This document shows positions 21,154-35,866 of a stretch of DNA of 64,000 nucleotides, one piece after another (position 1 is the stretch's first letter; every line of letters begins with the position of its first letter). The notes under the pieces are model-generated. The model was not told where the DNA came from. It searched no databases and worked only from the letters and a program-made list of their open reading frames with translations. The DNA is taken from the NCBI GenBank assembly GCA_963971535.1, contig OZ020593.1, forward strand, positions 42,005,766-42,069,765. Direction: 5' to 3'. The DNA is from Notolepis coatsorum. Lineage: Eukaryota; Chordata; Actinopteri; Aulopiformes; Paralepididae. The position numbers and the translations under genes are program-made.

Positions 21154-21923
21154 CTAGTTCCGAGCTGAGGGTTTTTTCAACCTGTAACTTGTTCTTGTCA
21201 GAGACCAGCAGGGCTGAGTCGTCCGCAAACAGGAACAAGTTGCAGTCACAAGCTGACGACATGTCATTTGCATAATTAGGAACAGTAGCGGTCCTAGTAT
21301 GCTTCCTTGTGGAACACCACAGCTCACTGGGAGGGGGAGGGATAGGCTACCATTTACTTCCACCATCTGTTCCCTCCCCTCAAGGTAGGATTGCATCCAG
21401 CTCACTGATAAACTATCAAAACCAATTGCTTTTAGCTTGTCAATCAGATTGACAGTGTCGAAGGCCTTTTGTAGGTCCAGCATGACCATGCCGCAGTATT
21501 TGCCCGCATCCACCTCTTGTTTGATGTGGTCGTTCAAATAGAGAAGGCATGTGTCAGTGGAGTGGGATGTTCTGAAGCCAGATTGGAATTCGTAGATTTG
21601 ATTTTTTTCCGCTAGGTACTTTTCGACCTGTTCGTAGAAATTTTTTTCCATGACTTTCGACATGGAGGTAAGAATAGAAACAGGGCGGTAGTTGCCTGGG
21701 GGTCTAATTTGCTGCCCTTTTTGTGCAGAGGGGTCACCCTCGCAATTTTGAAGTCCTTGGGGACGTGTCCCTGTTTTATGGAGAGGTTTGTTATGCGTGT
21801 GATGACTGGGGTGATGGCGGCTGCTGAGTCTCTGAGGAATTTGGAGGGCATGTTGTCATGGCCAGTGGCCTTGTTAGGTTGGAGGGCGCTCAGTTTTTTG
21901 AGTACCTCATCTGTTGTTACCAT
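21154..21923 (-). pseudogene. LINE X reverse transcriptase (frameshifted)
   Basis: Two overlapping minus-strand frames make up the RT. 21923-21612 encodes LQPNKATGHDNMPSKFLRDS and ARVTPLHKKGSKLDP. After a shift, 21663-21154 encodes YEFQSGFRTSHSTDTCLLYL, MVMLDLQKAFDTVNLIDKLK and SCGVPQGSILGPLLFLI. A further shift near 21270 precedes the FADDS catalytic motif (21218-21229). Upstream coding for the pre-RT region continues to about 22200. At least two frameshifts make this copy dead. Confidence 0.88.
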
Positions 21924-22215
21924 TTCCAGCTTGAAGTCGTCTTTGCGGACCCCTAGGTTTTTGTAGTAAGCTACTATGTGTTCTACCCCATAATGCCCTG
22001 AGTGGGAGGGTAGTTTGTTTACCAGTGTTGTGGCTATGTTTGTGAAGAAAATGTTTAAGTAATTGGCTACATCCAGCTTGTCTGTGATGAGCGTGTTGTC
22101 CGTCTTTATGTTTATGTTTGAGAATCTGGTTTTAAGTTTTTTACTGCAGCCTAGTTGATTATTGAGTAATTTCCAAAGTTCACGTTGTTTGTTTTTGTTT
22201 TCCTCAGTTTTGTCA

Positions 22216-22370
22216 TTGGTGGGGTGTGCACAGGTTATGGGGAGGAGGTCAGACTGCTACTGCCCTCTGGAGGTGGGGTGTGCACGGGTTGTGGGGAGGA
22301 TGTGAGGAGGTCAGACTGCTACTGCCCTCGGGAGGTGGGGTGTGCACGGGTTGTGGGGTGGATGCCTTCT
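22216..22370. repeat. Short tandem repeat, about 55-66 bp unit
   Basis: Two and a half copies of GGTGGGGTGTGCACGGGTTG followed by GGGGAGGA, GTCAGACTGCTACTGCCCTC and a Gly-like GGAGGTGG junction. The first copy abuts the 5' end of LINE X. Confidence 0.75.
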
Positions 22371-22479
22371 CCCTTCTGCTCATACTGTGGCTCACTTCTT
22401 TCTTGGTCACCTCAACTTGCAACGTGTAGATTGTCAATTTGAATGTGGGAGGCGGTGAGGGTGTGTGTGTATGTATATC

Positions 22480-23342
22480 CAGGTGCAGCTTGATAAATTA
22501 GAATATTGTGGAAAAGTTATTTTATTTCAGTAATTCAATTTCAAAAGCGAAACTCGTAGATTATAGATTCATTACACACAAAGTAAAATATTTCAAGCCT
22601 TTATTTGTTTTAATTTAGATGATTATGTCTTACAGCTCATGAAAGCCCAAAAGTCTGTATCACCAATATTTTTTTTTAAATAGATGTATTTTTCTTTTGT
22701 ATATAGAAATGTCGGCCTTTCTGAAAAGTATGTTCATGTATGTTCACTCAGTACTTGGTTGGGGCTCCTTTTGCACAAATGACTGCATCAATACAGCTAA
22801 ATATATAGACTTTTCCGGGCGGCTACGTGGCGTAGTGGGCAAGGCACTCGCCACGAAATGCTGGAGACGCTGGGCTCGTCAGTTCGTGCCCAGCGCTCCA
22901 CATTTGCTTTCAGTTTAGCTGGTCGTCCGTACTAATACACATTGGCCGTATTAGGGGGTGGGAAACTGATGGGTGGGGATCGGGCGTTGTGGACAGCGAC
23001 TCCTACAGGTCGGTTGGTGCGCCTGCGCAGTAGAATCAGGAAGTGTCGGGGGCAGCGTGAGCCTCCCACGCGTTACTCCTCGCCACTGAGAGATCGAGCT
23101 GCGCAGGTGAAAAGATGCGACTGCTGTTACCTCAAGTACCGGAGGGGACTTGTGCTATGTATGACTTAGTCCACATTGCAGCCGGCTTGTGGGAGGCAAG
23201 AAACAGCGTCCGTGACAGGGGAGGGTTGAATTGGATGATACGAAATTGGGATGGGAGAAAATATAGAAAATGGGAGAAAAAGTGGATCAAAAAAAAATAT
23301 ATAGACTTTTCCACCATATTCTAATTTATTGAGCTGCACCTG
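22480..23342. mobile_element. Tc1/mariner-like MITE carrying a SINE
   Basis: The left end CAGGTGCAGCTTGATAAATT and the right end AATTTATTGAGCTGCACCTG are inverted repeats with matching inner sequence (AGAATATTGTGGAAAAGT and ACTTTTCCACCATATTCT). TA follows the right end. The family is familiar from fish genomes. The 478-bp SINE at 22817 splits it. Confidence 0.82.
22817..23294 (+). mobile_element. Full-length tRNA-derived SINE with 18-bp TSD
   Basis: The 18-bp duplication AAATATATAGACTTTTCC flanks the element at 22799-22816 and 23295-23312. The head GGGCGGCTACGTGGCGTAGT is A-box-like. The body shares GGCGTTGTGGACAGCGACTC, GAGCCTCCCAC and the AAAAGTGGATCAAAAAA tail with the copies at 16655 and 17078. 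Length is about 478 bp. Confidence 0.92.
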
Positions 23343-23857
23343 TATGTATCTTTGTATGTTTGTTTTTGTTCAATACAAAAGAAAATGAGGATAATGATAA
23401 TCATAATAAATGATAAAACATATAAGACTAGGAGCTTCTAGTTTGCATTGACTGTATGGGGATTGGTCATAATCAGTATCGGTTCATTAAACGTCTTCAA
23501 AAATCAAAGACCGACCGAAGCTTTTGGCTTTGCAGTTCAAAATACCAGCATGCACTGGAGGAATTAGAATTGTGCACATAAAGCATAAAACTAAAAGGCG
23601 ATCTGCCCCTGAGAAAAACATGACTATCGACTTCATTTGGTATTCTTGGCATACTAACACAGTCTGGTAAATGATTGGCGATGGAGGAAGAAAATACGCA
23701 TAGCAGGTTTCTTTTTAACATGAAAGTTGAACATTTTAAATATGCAACACTCTGTTACTAAAGATGGTAAGATAAGTAAAGATAGAGGTCCCTACCAAAT
23801 CGTACTCACTACTACTATGCTGCACAGCTTAAACTACTACTTTCCTGGTGTGACAAT
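23343..23857. other. Unannotated stretch
   Basis: No gene or repeat end is recognised. Confidence 0.35.
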
Positions 23858-24866
23858 GGAAATAGAAGCTAAGTAGAAAGACATGGAGATATTCCTATAC
23901 AAACGTTGGGGGATACAACATTTGGGGGGAAAAGGAAATTGAAGAACATGATCCACGCACTAAAGCAAGCCAACTTACTGTATACAGTTCCTTGTACAGA
24001 CATATACAAATACTGTAGAACTGAACAAAACTATTTCAGGTTCTAGAAAGCATATAACAGACCATATTAGAGAGAGATGGGAAAATAACTGAATACTGAA
24101 ATTACAGCTGAACAATGGACACATTTTGTAAAACACAGTACAGTATTTCCTTATAACTCCTAAAATGAGACCAGTACAACTAGGAATACCTCTAGACATG
24201 TTGGAGGGACTGTGATGAAAGAGAGGCAAACCATTTCCATGTCTACTGGGATTGTTCAGGAGTCCAGTCTTTCTGGACCCTGATGTAAACAAGACGAAAG
24301 TCTTTCTCTGGTCTGCATCCCCTTAACAATTGTGTGTATTGAGCTGTACTGTATTGTACCCATTCTGCAATCTGTTAATAAAGTTTTCAATCAATCAATC
24401 AATGTTTGGGAGAAGATGCAGCAGGTTCTGAGCTTACAAATCCAGTACCAAGGAGCTGCCTCGTTCTGTATTTAGTTGATCTCCTTTATGAAGTGACGGA
24501 TCGGGGAGCGACAGATACCTTTTGAAAATATGTATTGCAGCAGGGAAATGCTAATGGCTACAAGTGGTCTAAGACAAGTGATCTACAGAAAAGTGGCAAT
24601 CTTTGAGAGAAAATTGGGGAAATGGATTGGTCATATATTTGAGTGATATATAATGATTGGTTATTATTTATAGCATGGCACTTAGCCCATGTTATATATA
24701 CACGTGTCTGTGTACATGTATATATGCAGTGCATGATTTCCAAAATTGCATGTAGAGGGTAGAAGGAAGAGATAAGACGGGAAATGAGAAGAGAGAAAAA
24801 AGATTTACTTAAGATATAAAGATATATAATTGTGAAAACATTAGTAGGAGTAAAGGGGAAAACACT
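23858..24866 (+). pseudogene. L1 ORF2 C-terminal remnant, interrupted
   Basis: Degenerate L1 C-terminal coding is visible. The clearest part, 24212-24276, reads a Cys/His pattern HFHVYWDCSGVQSFW typical of the L1 ORF2 C-terminus. It is cut at 24277 by a LINE X tail and continues after 24403 with FGRRC- or WEKMQQVL-like sequence depending on frame. Farther right, GKC-like and KKAIT-like traces near 24520-24560 match the domain end. Many stops are present. Confidence 0.65.
24277..24403 (+). mobile_element. LINE X 3' tail, + strand
   Basis: ACCCTGATGTAAACAAGACG leads to GTACCCATTCTGCAATCTGT, then AATAAAGTTTTCAATCAATC with a short (AATC)n tail. Only the last about 125 bp of LINE X is present, inserted in the L1 remnant. 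Confidence 0.9.
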
Positions 24867-24870
24867 TTAA

Positions 24871-25731
24871 AGGTCCCATACATTGCTATTCCTTGCACTA
24901 TTTGGGCAACTTGACACAATTCCTCTGAGTCTATGGAACACATCTGTAAAGTTTCTTTAAAAAAAATTCATTGTTTTATATTTATAATCCAGTACTCAAA
25001 AGCAAATAAAAAATTACCTCAGGATTTCATGCTGTTTGTGCTGGGCTCCGCCCATAAGCGCTTTGAGTGACAGTCACCCACACAGTCTGCGACTGGCAGA
25101 CAGAGAGAGAGATAGAGAGATTGATGGGGATACTAATTAATTTCGCCGCAGGGGGGCATAATCCCACGGGACAATGCATTCATTGGTAACTTGTTTCAAA
25201 TGACAATACCGGTATATACCTCTGTGAATATTATTGCACCGATCGGAATACAGGCATGCGCGTGGGAGCGTGCACAAAGATATTTTGACAGTGATATGGA
25301 GTGCTCCCGACTGCGGGGAGAAGACCCATCCCCGCAGCGCATACACATTTACACACACTCCTGTATGATTGTATTGCTTCCATGTGGCAAATAAAAACTC
25401 TGAATCTGAATCCCTCTCTCCCTCCCTCCCTCTCTATCTCTCTCCCTCGCTCGCTCGTTCTCTGCTGTCTGTCGCACCCTCTGTTTGAGGAAGTAATTTC
25501 ACTGCTCTGTTGTTGAGCGAATTGTGGGCGGTGACTACAACCAGTAGTATTCACGTCAGCAAAACAGTCAAATCAGAATGACTTAGTTGAGTGAGGGAAG
25601 ATCTCGTGAACTTGAGACTAGACTGACGAGTCAATATGATAATTAGAGACACAGACCACATTGATATAATCCCCCATTGCTAGGAAACAATGCTAAACAC
25701 TGGAAAAGGCCATTTATAATGCATGGGACCT
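24871..25731. mobile_element. TTAA-flanked transposon with AGGTCCCAT ends
   Basis: TTAA at 24867-24870 and 25732-25735 flanks an 861-bp element. Its ends AGGTCCCATACATTG and TAATGCATGGGACCT are inverted copies. TTAA targets occur in piggyBac and Kolobok elements. The end sequence differs from the CACTTT/CTCATT family. The interior contains a retroposon 3' end (about 25130-25412, ending AAATAAAAACTCTGAATCTG) and a CT-rich run (25411-25455). Confidence 0.8.
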
Positions 25732-26504
25732 TTAAATCTTTTACTAATTATTTGTATTATTATTTTAATTTTATTTGTATGAGTAGTATTGCCATTGTAC
25801 CTTCTCCTCTGAATAATGGAATTGTAATTTATATGTTGTATATAAGGTGATGTCTGGCAACGTCTGTTATGTTATTTTCTGTTTTGATTGTATTAACTCA
25901 TTCAGCGCCAGGGATTAGCCGGGTCCCATTGTAGCTATGCCACGCTTTAAAGATAGGAGTGCGTCACCTTGTTTGTAGAGCTATATCTATATTCTATATT
26001 ATAGCTATGGAGACAATACTATAGTCATTTGACACTGACTTTCTTCCATCCAAGATGCAAAAAAGAGAAAAAAATGTCATGTCATGCATACGTTCATGCG
26101 TTATCCTGTGGTGAATATAAGTATAATTTCAGAGTGATCCGGGATAATTCCTGGGAAGCGAGTAATAGTGCGTAACCTGAATTCTATAAGCGTTGGCGTT
26201 TCTTGCCTGGACACGCTACTATTTCCAAATCAAGTGTATATAATAGGTATTGTGTTTCATCATGAATGCATGAAAGGGGGGGGGGGGGTCGTTTCTGATG
26301 CTTTGATTGCCAGTAACGGCATTCGTATTGAACACTAAAAACGCTGATCAGCTGGATCGGTATCAAAACATTGTTGGATCAAGCTGAAATTAATGTCAGA
26401 TAGTCCTTACCTCTGGTCGGGTGTAATCCAAAAAGAATATTCCAATTGTTTGATCGCCATCTGGTCCATCTGGTCCACGACATAATATGGCACAACACAT
26501 GCAT

Positions 26505-27535
26505 CGAGGGGCCCGACCGTGTGAATATTAAAGGCAACCAACTTGTGTTCAGCTTTTCTCTGATTGGCCACGACCCCCCGCCCCCTTTTGCCGCGAGCGC
26601 AGCAGAGGTCCCTGCAAGCGACAGAGGTCCCAAATGAATTGAATGAAGCACGGAGCATAATGTATAATGTTATTTCGCGGAGCATAATGTATAATGTTAT
26701 TTCGCGTTTGTAACGTCATAACATCAGTGGAGGCTGCTGACTGATTAATAATAAGCTCTCTTTATTTCGCGGAGCATAATGTATAATGTTATTTCGCGTT
26801 TGTAACGTCATAACATCAGTATGTATCTCCAGTGATAAAACCCAGTGCTCTATGATACACAGCGTGGATGGGCTTTCAGGTGGAGGGAGAGGCATGCATG
26901 TACATAATTTCACCATAATCAAATACAGACATAATTGTGGATTATTGTACAATGGTCTTCTTACTGGCAGCAGAAAAGCATGATTTGTTTCTATACATAT
27001 TTTTACTTTCAACTTTTTAGAAAGGTGTTCCACATGGCCCATGGGTGTAAAAAGAGAGCTTATTATTAATCAGTCAGCAGCCTCCACTGATGTTATGACG
27101 TTACAAACGCGAAATAACATTATACATTATGCTCCGCGAAATAAAGAGAGCTTATTATTAATCAGTCAGCAGCCTCCACTGATGTTATGACGTTACAAAC
27201 GTGAAATAACATTATACATTATGCTCCGCGAAATAAAGAGAGCTTATTATTAATCAGTCAGCAGCCTCCACTGATGTTATGACGTTACAAACGCGAAATA
27301 ACATTATACATTATGCTCCGCGAAATAACATTATGCTCCGCACTTCATTCATTTCATTTGGGACCTCTGCCGCGCTCGCGGCAAAAGGGTGCCGCGCTCG
27401 CGGCAAAAGGGGGCGGGCGGTCACATGGCCGTGTGGCCAATCAGAGAAACGCTGAACGAAAAGCTGAACACAAGTTGGTTTGCCTTTAATATTCACGCGG
27501 CCCGACCCTGTACTAAAAAACTGCGCCCGGAGCAG
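26505..27535. repeat. Large inverted repeat with 92-bp tandem units in the arms
   Basis: The left arm (26505-26820) and the right arm (27046-27535) are inverted copies around a unique centre of about 225 bp. The inner arms contain a 92-bp unit (CGGAGCATAATGTATAATGT, then GTTTGTAACGTCATAACATC, then GGAGGCTGCTGACTGATTAA) in about two forward and three reverse copies. The outer arms contain the GGCCAATCAGAGAAA and GGGGGCGGG promoter-like segment in both orientations. Confidence 0.85.
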
Positions 27536-27636
27536 TTTAAATGTAACACCCGGTCTGGAACAGGGTTTACTGCACTCTCGATACTGCCACCTGGCAGGAT
27601 CTGGCTGGTACTGCACCCTCGGCGTCCCAGTATGCC

Positions 27637-27982
27637 TTTTTTTTATTTTTTTTTATAAATTTCTTTATTACAGGAAAAGTAATTTGTACATTTACAATTG
27701 ACAACAACATCATTCATTTTCCATCTTTTTTTCTTTTCTTCCCCTTTCATTTCCCTTTCCCCTCCCTCATACCCACCCCATCCCCCCCACACCGGAGTTG
27801 TTGAAAACACATCTGCAAAACATCCAAACATACAGCATAGATGCTACTGGGAAAGAAAAACAAAAAACAATAATAATATCAATCAGACCCATCTGTATTA
27901 TGCACCAACATTTAGATAAAAAGAAGTAAAGAAGGAACTGAAAACACAGAAAGAAAACTCTCTAGCGTGGCTGTGGAAGAAA
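27637..27982 (-). mobile_element. L1-like 3' UTR insertion with TSD
   Basis: A T-rich left end reads as a minus-strand poly(A) preceded by AATAAA (AATAAAGAAATTTATAAAAA). The body is a G-rich minus-strand 3' UTR. Near-matching duplications GTCCCAGTATGCC (27624-27636) and GTCCCAGTATTCC (27983-27995) flank it. Confidence 0.75.
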
Positions 27983-28226
27983 GTCCCAGTATTCCTTTTA
28001 ACGGCAACATACAGGTCCGTGACATTGAATAGAATATTAAAATCGGAAAAACAATCAAATAACGAGTATACTCGTTGTTGGCGTTCAAAGGATGGCGCCC
28101 AATAACGAGTATAATTGTTGTTGGCAGGGAATGAGTTAAGATGAAAATCTTATTAAAAAAAGGCATATGACAAATTCCAGGCAGCCGACATTAGCTGAAG
28201 GAGCTGTGTTTTGTTTCTGTCTCTAG

Positions 28227-28420
28227 AGACGGAGACGAGCTGAAGAAGTCCCTGTCTGAGCTGGCAGACAACAAGACGGACAATGCCCACATGAAGAGCA
28301 TCAGCAGGATTGGCAGTGGAAGCAACCCTTTCCTGGACATCACCCACGACCCCAACGCCGCGGTCTACAAAACTGGCTTCCTGTCCCGCAAAATGCATGC
28401 CGACATGGACGGCAAGAAAA
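28227..28420 (+). CDS. psd3: psd3 exon (end of SEC7 linker and start of PH domain)
   Basis: This is the first of six psd3 coding exons in the window. EFA6 proteins load GTP on Arf6 at the plasma membrane through a SEC7 domain, and their PH domain binds PIP2. The acceptor is TTGTTTCTGTCTCTAG/AG. The first base completes a codon from an exon outside the window, then 64 codons follow (DGDELKKSLSELADN to MHADMDGKK). One base then carries into the next exon at donor A/GTAAGA. GSNPFLDI and AVYKTGFLSRK are conserved in the PSD family. No exon for the preceding SEC7 part is found in 1-28226. The PSD3 paralogue is chosen from the whole C-terminus, and PSD2 is the main alternative. Confidence 0.9.
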
Positions 28421-30345
<1,925 letters not shown>

Positions 30346-30389
30346 TAACACCTTCCTTACAAGTTCCTCTGATTGGATCCTCCATGATT

Positions 30390-30567
30390 CACCTAGATTC
30401 ATGATTATTGTTGCTTCGGCAAAGGTCAAACCATGAACACGTGTACAATACGACTTGTCGTACAGAACTTGTAAGTCGCTTTGGATAAAAGCGTCAGCTA
30501 AATGACTAAATGTAAAGTGTTTATGGTTTGACCTTTGCCGAAGCAACAATAATCATGAATCTAGGTG
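30390..30567. repeat. 51-bp inverted repeat (long hairpin) in psd3 intron
   Basis: Arm 30390-30440 (CACCTAGATTCATGATTATT to CCATGAACAC) pairs with 30517-30567, matching 50 of 51 bases. The loop of 76 bp holds the L2-type tail CTTGTAAGTCGCTTTGGATA followed by AAAGCGTCAGCTAAATG. Confidence 0.95.
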
Positions 30568-32805
<2,238 letters not shown>

Positions 32806-33401
32806 GGGGGTAGAAAACAAACCTGCCATCATTTTCCAATGGAGCTGGATGAGACAGTGGAGAGGCTAAGGGACTACTCCTGGAACCAAAATCTAATTTC
32901 ATGCTTGGGTTCAAGAGCACAGTGAAAACACATCTATCTCAGCCATTAGTCTGTCCAAAGTCTATTGTTCTTCTTCTTCTTTGTCATTCCTCATTGTTTG
33001 AGACCCTAATAGGGAGGTGTAGTCTGACGTCACTGGTTGTTCCACCCGTATAGGGATTTATCATTGGGAAAATGGATTATGCTATTCTAACAATTCTGCC
33101 GCATGGAAATTGAAAAGCTTTCCATTTTTGCACAAAATAAGTTCCCTTCTATCACTAACATAATTGTTTAAGCATTTTTTGGTTGAAATAAAATTTGACG
33201 TTTTCTTTTTGTGAATATTTTCATGTTGAGCTATAGATTGTGGATGAATAAGCACAGAAAGGTACACCATGCAAATGTTAATGCTTTATTTGTTTTAAAC
33301 GAGACAAATTAGAAATGGGCAATGGGGAAATACATTGCGTTGGAACAGAGAGTGGAACACGACAAACGGCAATGAAGTAACCACTACACCTCCCTATAGA
33401 G
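32806..33401 (+). other. psd3 intron 3, left part
   Basis: Apart from the end of the triplication, no gene or repeat is recognised. Confidence 0.6.
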
Positions 33402-34332
33402 CAGACCTGGGCATTGAACGGCCCGCGGGCCGGATCCGGCCCGCGGGATGATTCTGACCGGCCCGCGAAAGATGACATGATAATAAAAAAAAATAAAAAA
33501 AAAATATATTTTTTTAATATTTTTTTTATTTATTTTTTTTTTACTTTTTTTTCGTGTCAACGTTCACACGCACAGTATACGCTTAGGAGACATGCTCAGA
33601 AGATGTTGGTTCTCTTTGGATCCACCTACATATGTGAACAGACATTCTCAGTCATGACGTTTACCAAGTCCAGGTACAGATCCTCTCTCACTGATGAACA
33701 TCTGGCAGCTGTGCTTCGCATCTCCACCTCAGACATGCAACCTGACTTTGATGGACTTGTTAAAGCTCACTAGAGACTGGATTTCTCACACTGAATGAAA
33801 AAAAAAAAAGAACTGAAGAACACTAAAATGTGGAAATATAACAAGTGAAATGGGACACTTGATATTTTTTTTCTTTTTTTTGCACAGTTCTGAAAACATT
33901 AAATGTTTAATATAGGCATGTAAAGTAAAAAAGGCTACAAAACTGGGACACTTTTCTTTACACAGTTCAGTGACATGTCTTGTTTATTTTTGCTATAAGA
34001 TGATGTGATGTCTTTAGAAAGCTAAGAAAATCCTTGTTTCAATAGTATATGAAACTCAAAATGCCCTTTGTTATTAATGTTTCACATTTTGTTTATCATT
34101 TTGGAAATAAATTCTATTTGAATAAATTATATTTTTGAAAGCTAACCTCACCTTTTAATTGCCAAATAATAACATACACTCTTACCAGGGGTCAAACCAA
34201 TGCCATTTACTGCTTTTTATATAGAAATAAAATGTATATTATGCATAATTGAGTTTGGAATTTTGGCCCGGCCCCCCAACATATTTTCAGTTGCTCATTC
34301 GGCCCCCCGGGAAAAATAATTGCCCACCCCTG
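33402..34332 (+). mobile_element. hAT (Charlie-like) transposon remnant with 8-bp TSD
   Basis: The 8-bp duplication CTATAGAG at 33394-33401 and 34333-34340 flanks ends CAGACCTGGGCA and TGCCCACCCCTG, which are imperfect inverted repeats. Subterminal GGCCCGCGGGCC and CCCCCCGGG are typical of Charlie-type hAT ends. The interior keeps only the last 62 codons of a transposase, so the element has an internal deletion. It lies in psd3 intron 3 in the same orientation as the gene. Confidence 0.93.
33585..33773 (+). pseudogene. hAT transposase C-terminal dimerisation domain fragment
   Basis: In frame to a TAG at 33771-33773 the stretch encodes an hAT C-terminal domain: MLVLFGSTYICEQTFSVM, TKSRYRSSLTDEHLAAVLRI and ISTSDMQPDFDGLV. 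The CEQTFS and LTDEHL motifs are the hallmark of this domain in Charlie elements and in domesticated GTF2IRD2 or FAM200-type proteins. Transposases use it to oligomerise. The RNase-H-like catalytic core and the BED finger are missing. A poly-T tract directly precedes it, so this is a remnant and not a functional gene. Confidence 0.88.
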
Positions 34333-34340
34333 CTATAGAG

Positions 34341-35109
<769 letters not shown>

Positions 35110-35360
35110 TAGAATGCATGGAAACTTTAAATTAATACTAGCCACCTGCCAAATGTGGGTACATTTTGGCTATGGTTGGTATTTCTGTCAATTAAACCAC
35201 TTTGGTAGGTAGAAAGCCTATATGTATGTAAAACATATTTATCAGCAAAGACATTGAAATGGCTGGTGAAACCCTGAAGCCACTGTAGCCGGTTGACAAC
35301 GAAAAGTTAGAATCATCCCCTAACTTAATGCCTTTCTACTGCATTATTTTACCTTTCCAG

Positions 35361-35504
35361 GAAGAGCAACTCAAGTCTCACGAGGCAAAGCTGAAGCATG
35401 TTTCTACGGAGTTGACCGAACACAGATCTTACCCTCCAGACAAGAAGGTCAAAGCCAAGGAGATAGATGAGTACAGACTGAAAGAGCACTACCTGGAGTT
35501 TGAG
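35361..35504 (+). CDS. psd3: psd3 exon (coiled-coil segment)
   Basis: A 144-bp, phase 0-0 exon of 48 codons: EEQLKSHEAKLKHVSTELTE, HRSYPPDKKVKAKEIDEYRL, KEHYLEFE. The heptad-like Leu and Lys spacing fits the coiled-coil C-terminal region of EFA6 proteins, which takes part in actin remodelling independently of exchange activity. HRSYPPDKKVKAK favours PSD3 over PSD and PSD4. The acceptor is CCTTTCCAG/GAA and the donor is GAG/GTAAAT. Confidence 0.94.
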
Positions 35505-35803
35505 GTAAATGTCACGACAGATTATGTGCTGATGTGACCTTGGAAGGGAAATGCACTAGTCGACACTAGTCGCAGTGTACTGCCTGGGTCCCTGCTTCGC
35601 TGTTATTTTATGTTGCAGCAAAACGGTAGTTTCTTTGCATTCAGTCTGCTCCGCTCTGATCCATGCTGACACACAAAGACACACACTCATGGCTGCTGAC
35701 ACGTCTTCATATAGACCAGTGGGGAACGGCCCCTGACAACATTTATGGAAATGAGACTTTTCTTATCCATTGACTCTGGGTGCATCTCACAGCCCTGATC
35801 TAC

Positions 35804-35866
35804 ATTTACATTTAGTCATTTAGCTGACGCTTTTATCCAAAGCGACTTACAAGTTCTGTATGACAG
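35804..35866 (-). repeat. L2-type LINE 3' tail
   Basis: On the minus strand it reads ACTTGTAAGTCGCTTTGGAT, then AAAAGCGTCAGCTAAATGAC and TAAATGTAAATG. This is the 3' end that also terminates the LINE at 48567-49047 and lies in the hairpin loop at 30441-30516. Confidence 0.88.

Larger units (their letters stand above)
19728..22205 (-). mobile_element. LINE X: minus-strand non-LTR retrotransposon with (CAAT)n tail
   Basis: On the minus strand the element runs from the RT N-terminal region (near 22200) to a 3' UTR ending AATAAAGTTTTCAATCAATC at 19728-19750. It is 5'-truncated. The RT carries PNKATGHDNMPSKFL, FEFQSGFR-like, LDLQKAFDTV and FADDS motifs. A C-terminal block has YHDHNTRGSSTNHVKPRFGS and MWNALPKAVKECESL. 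The protein is broken by several frameshifts. Related 3' ends occur at 5300-6290, 24277, 41546, 48049, 50279 and 53190. The clade is probably L2/CR1/Rex within the Jockey superfamily. Confidence 0.87.
25897..28135 (-). mobile_element. Composite TTAA-family element
   Basis: TTAA at 25893-25896 and 28136-28139 flanks ends CTCATTCAGCGCCAG and CAGGGAATGAG. It is the longest copy (2.24 kb) because it holds a palindromic array and an L1 3' fragment. A minus-strand exon-like segment at 26460-26411 reads ATGGCGATC and ends AG/GTAAGG. On the same strand, upstream of the ATG, lie a GC box (26574-26585), CCAAT (26563-26567) and an AT-rich TTTAATATTC (about 26523-26533), arranged like a promoter. Confidence 0.72.

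Noticed and set aside
25897-28135. Interpretation as two separate TTAA elements head to head
   Set aside because: The palindromic interior suggests it, but only one outer pair of TTAA plus CTCATTC ends was found and no internal TTAA boundaries with matching termini.
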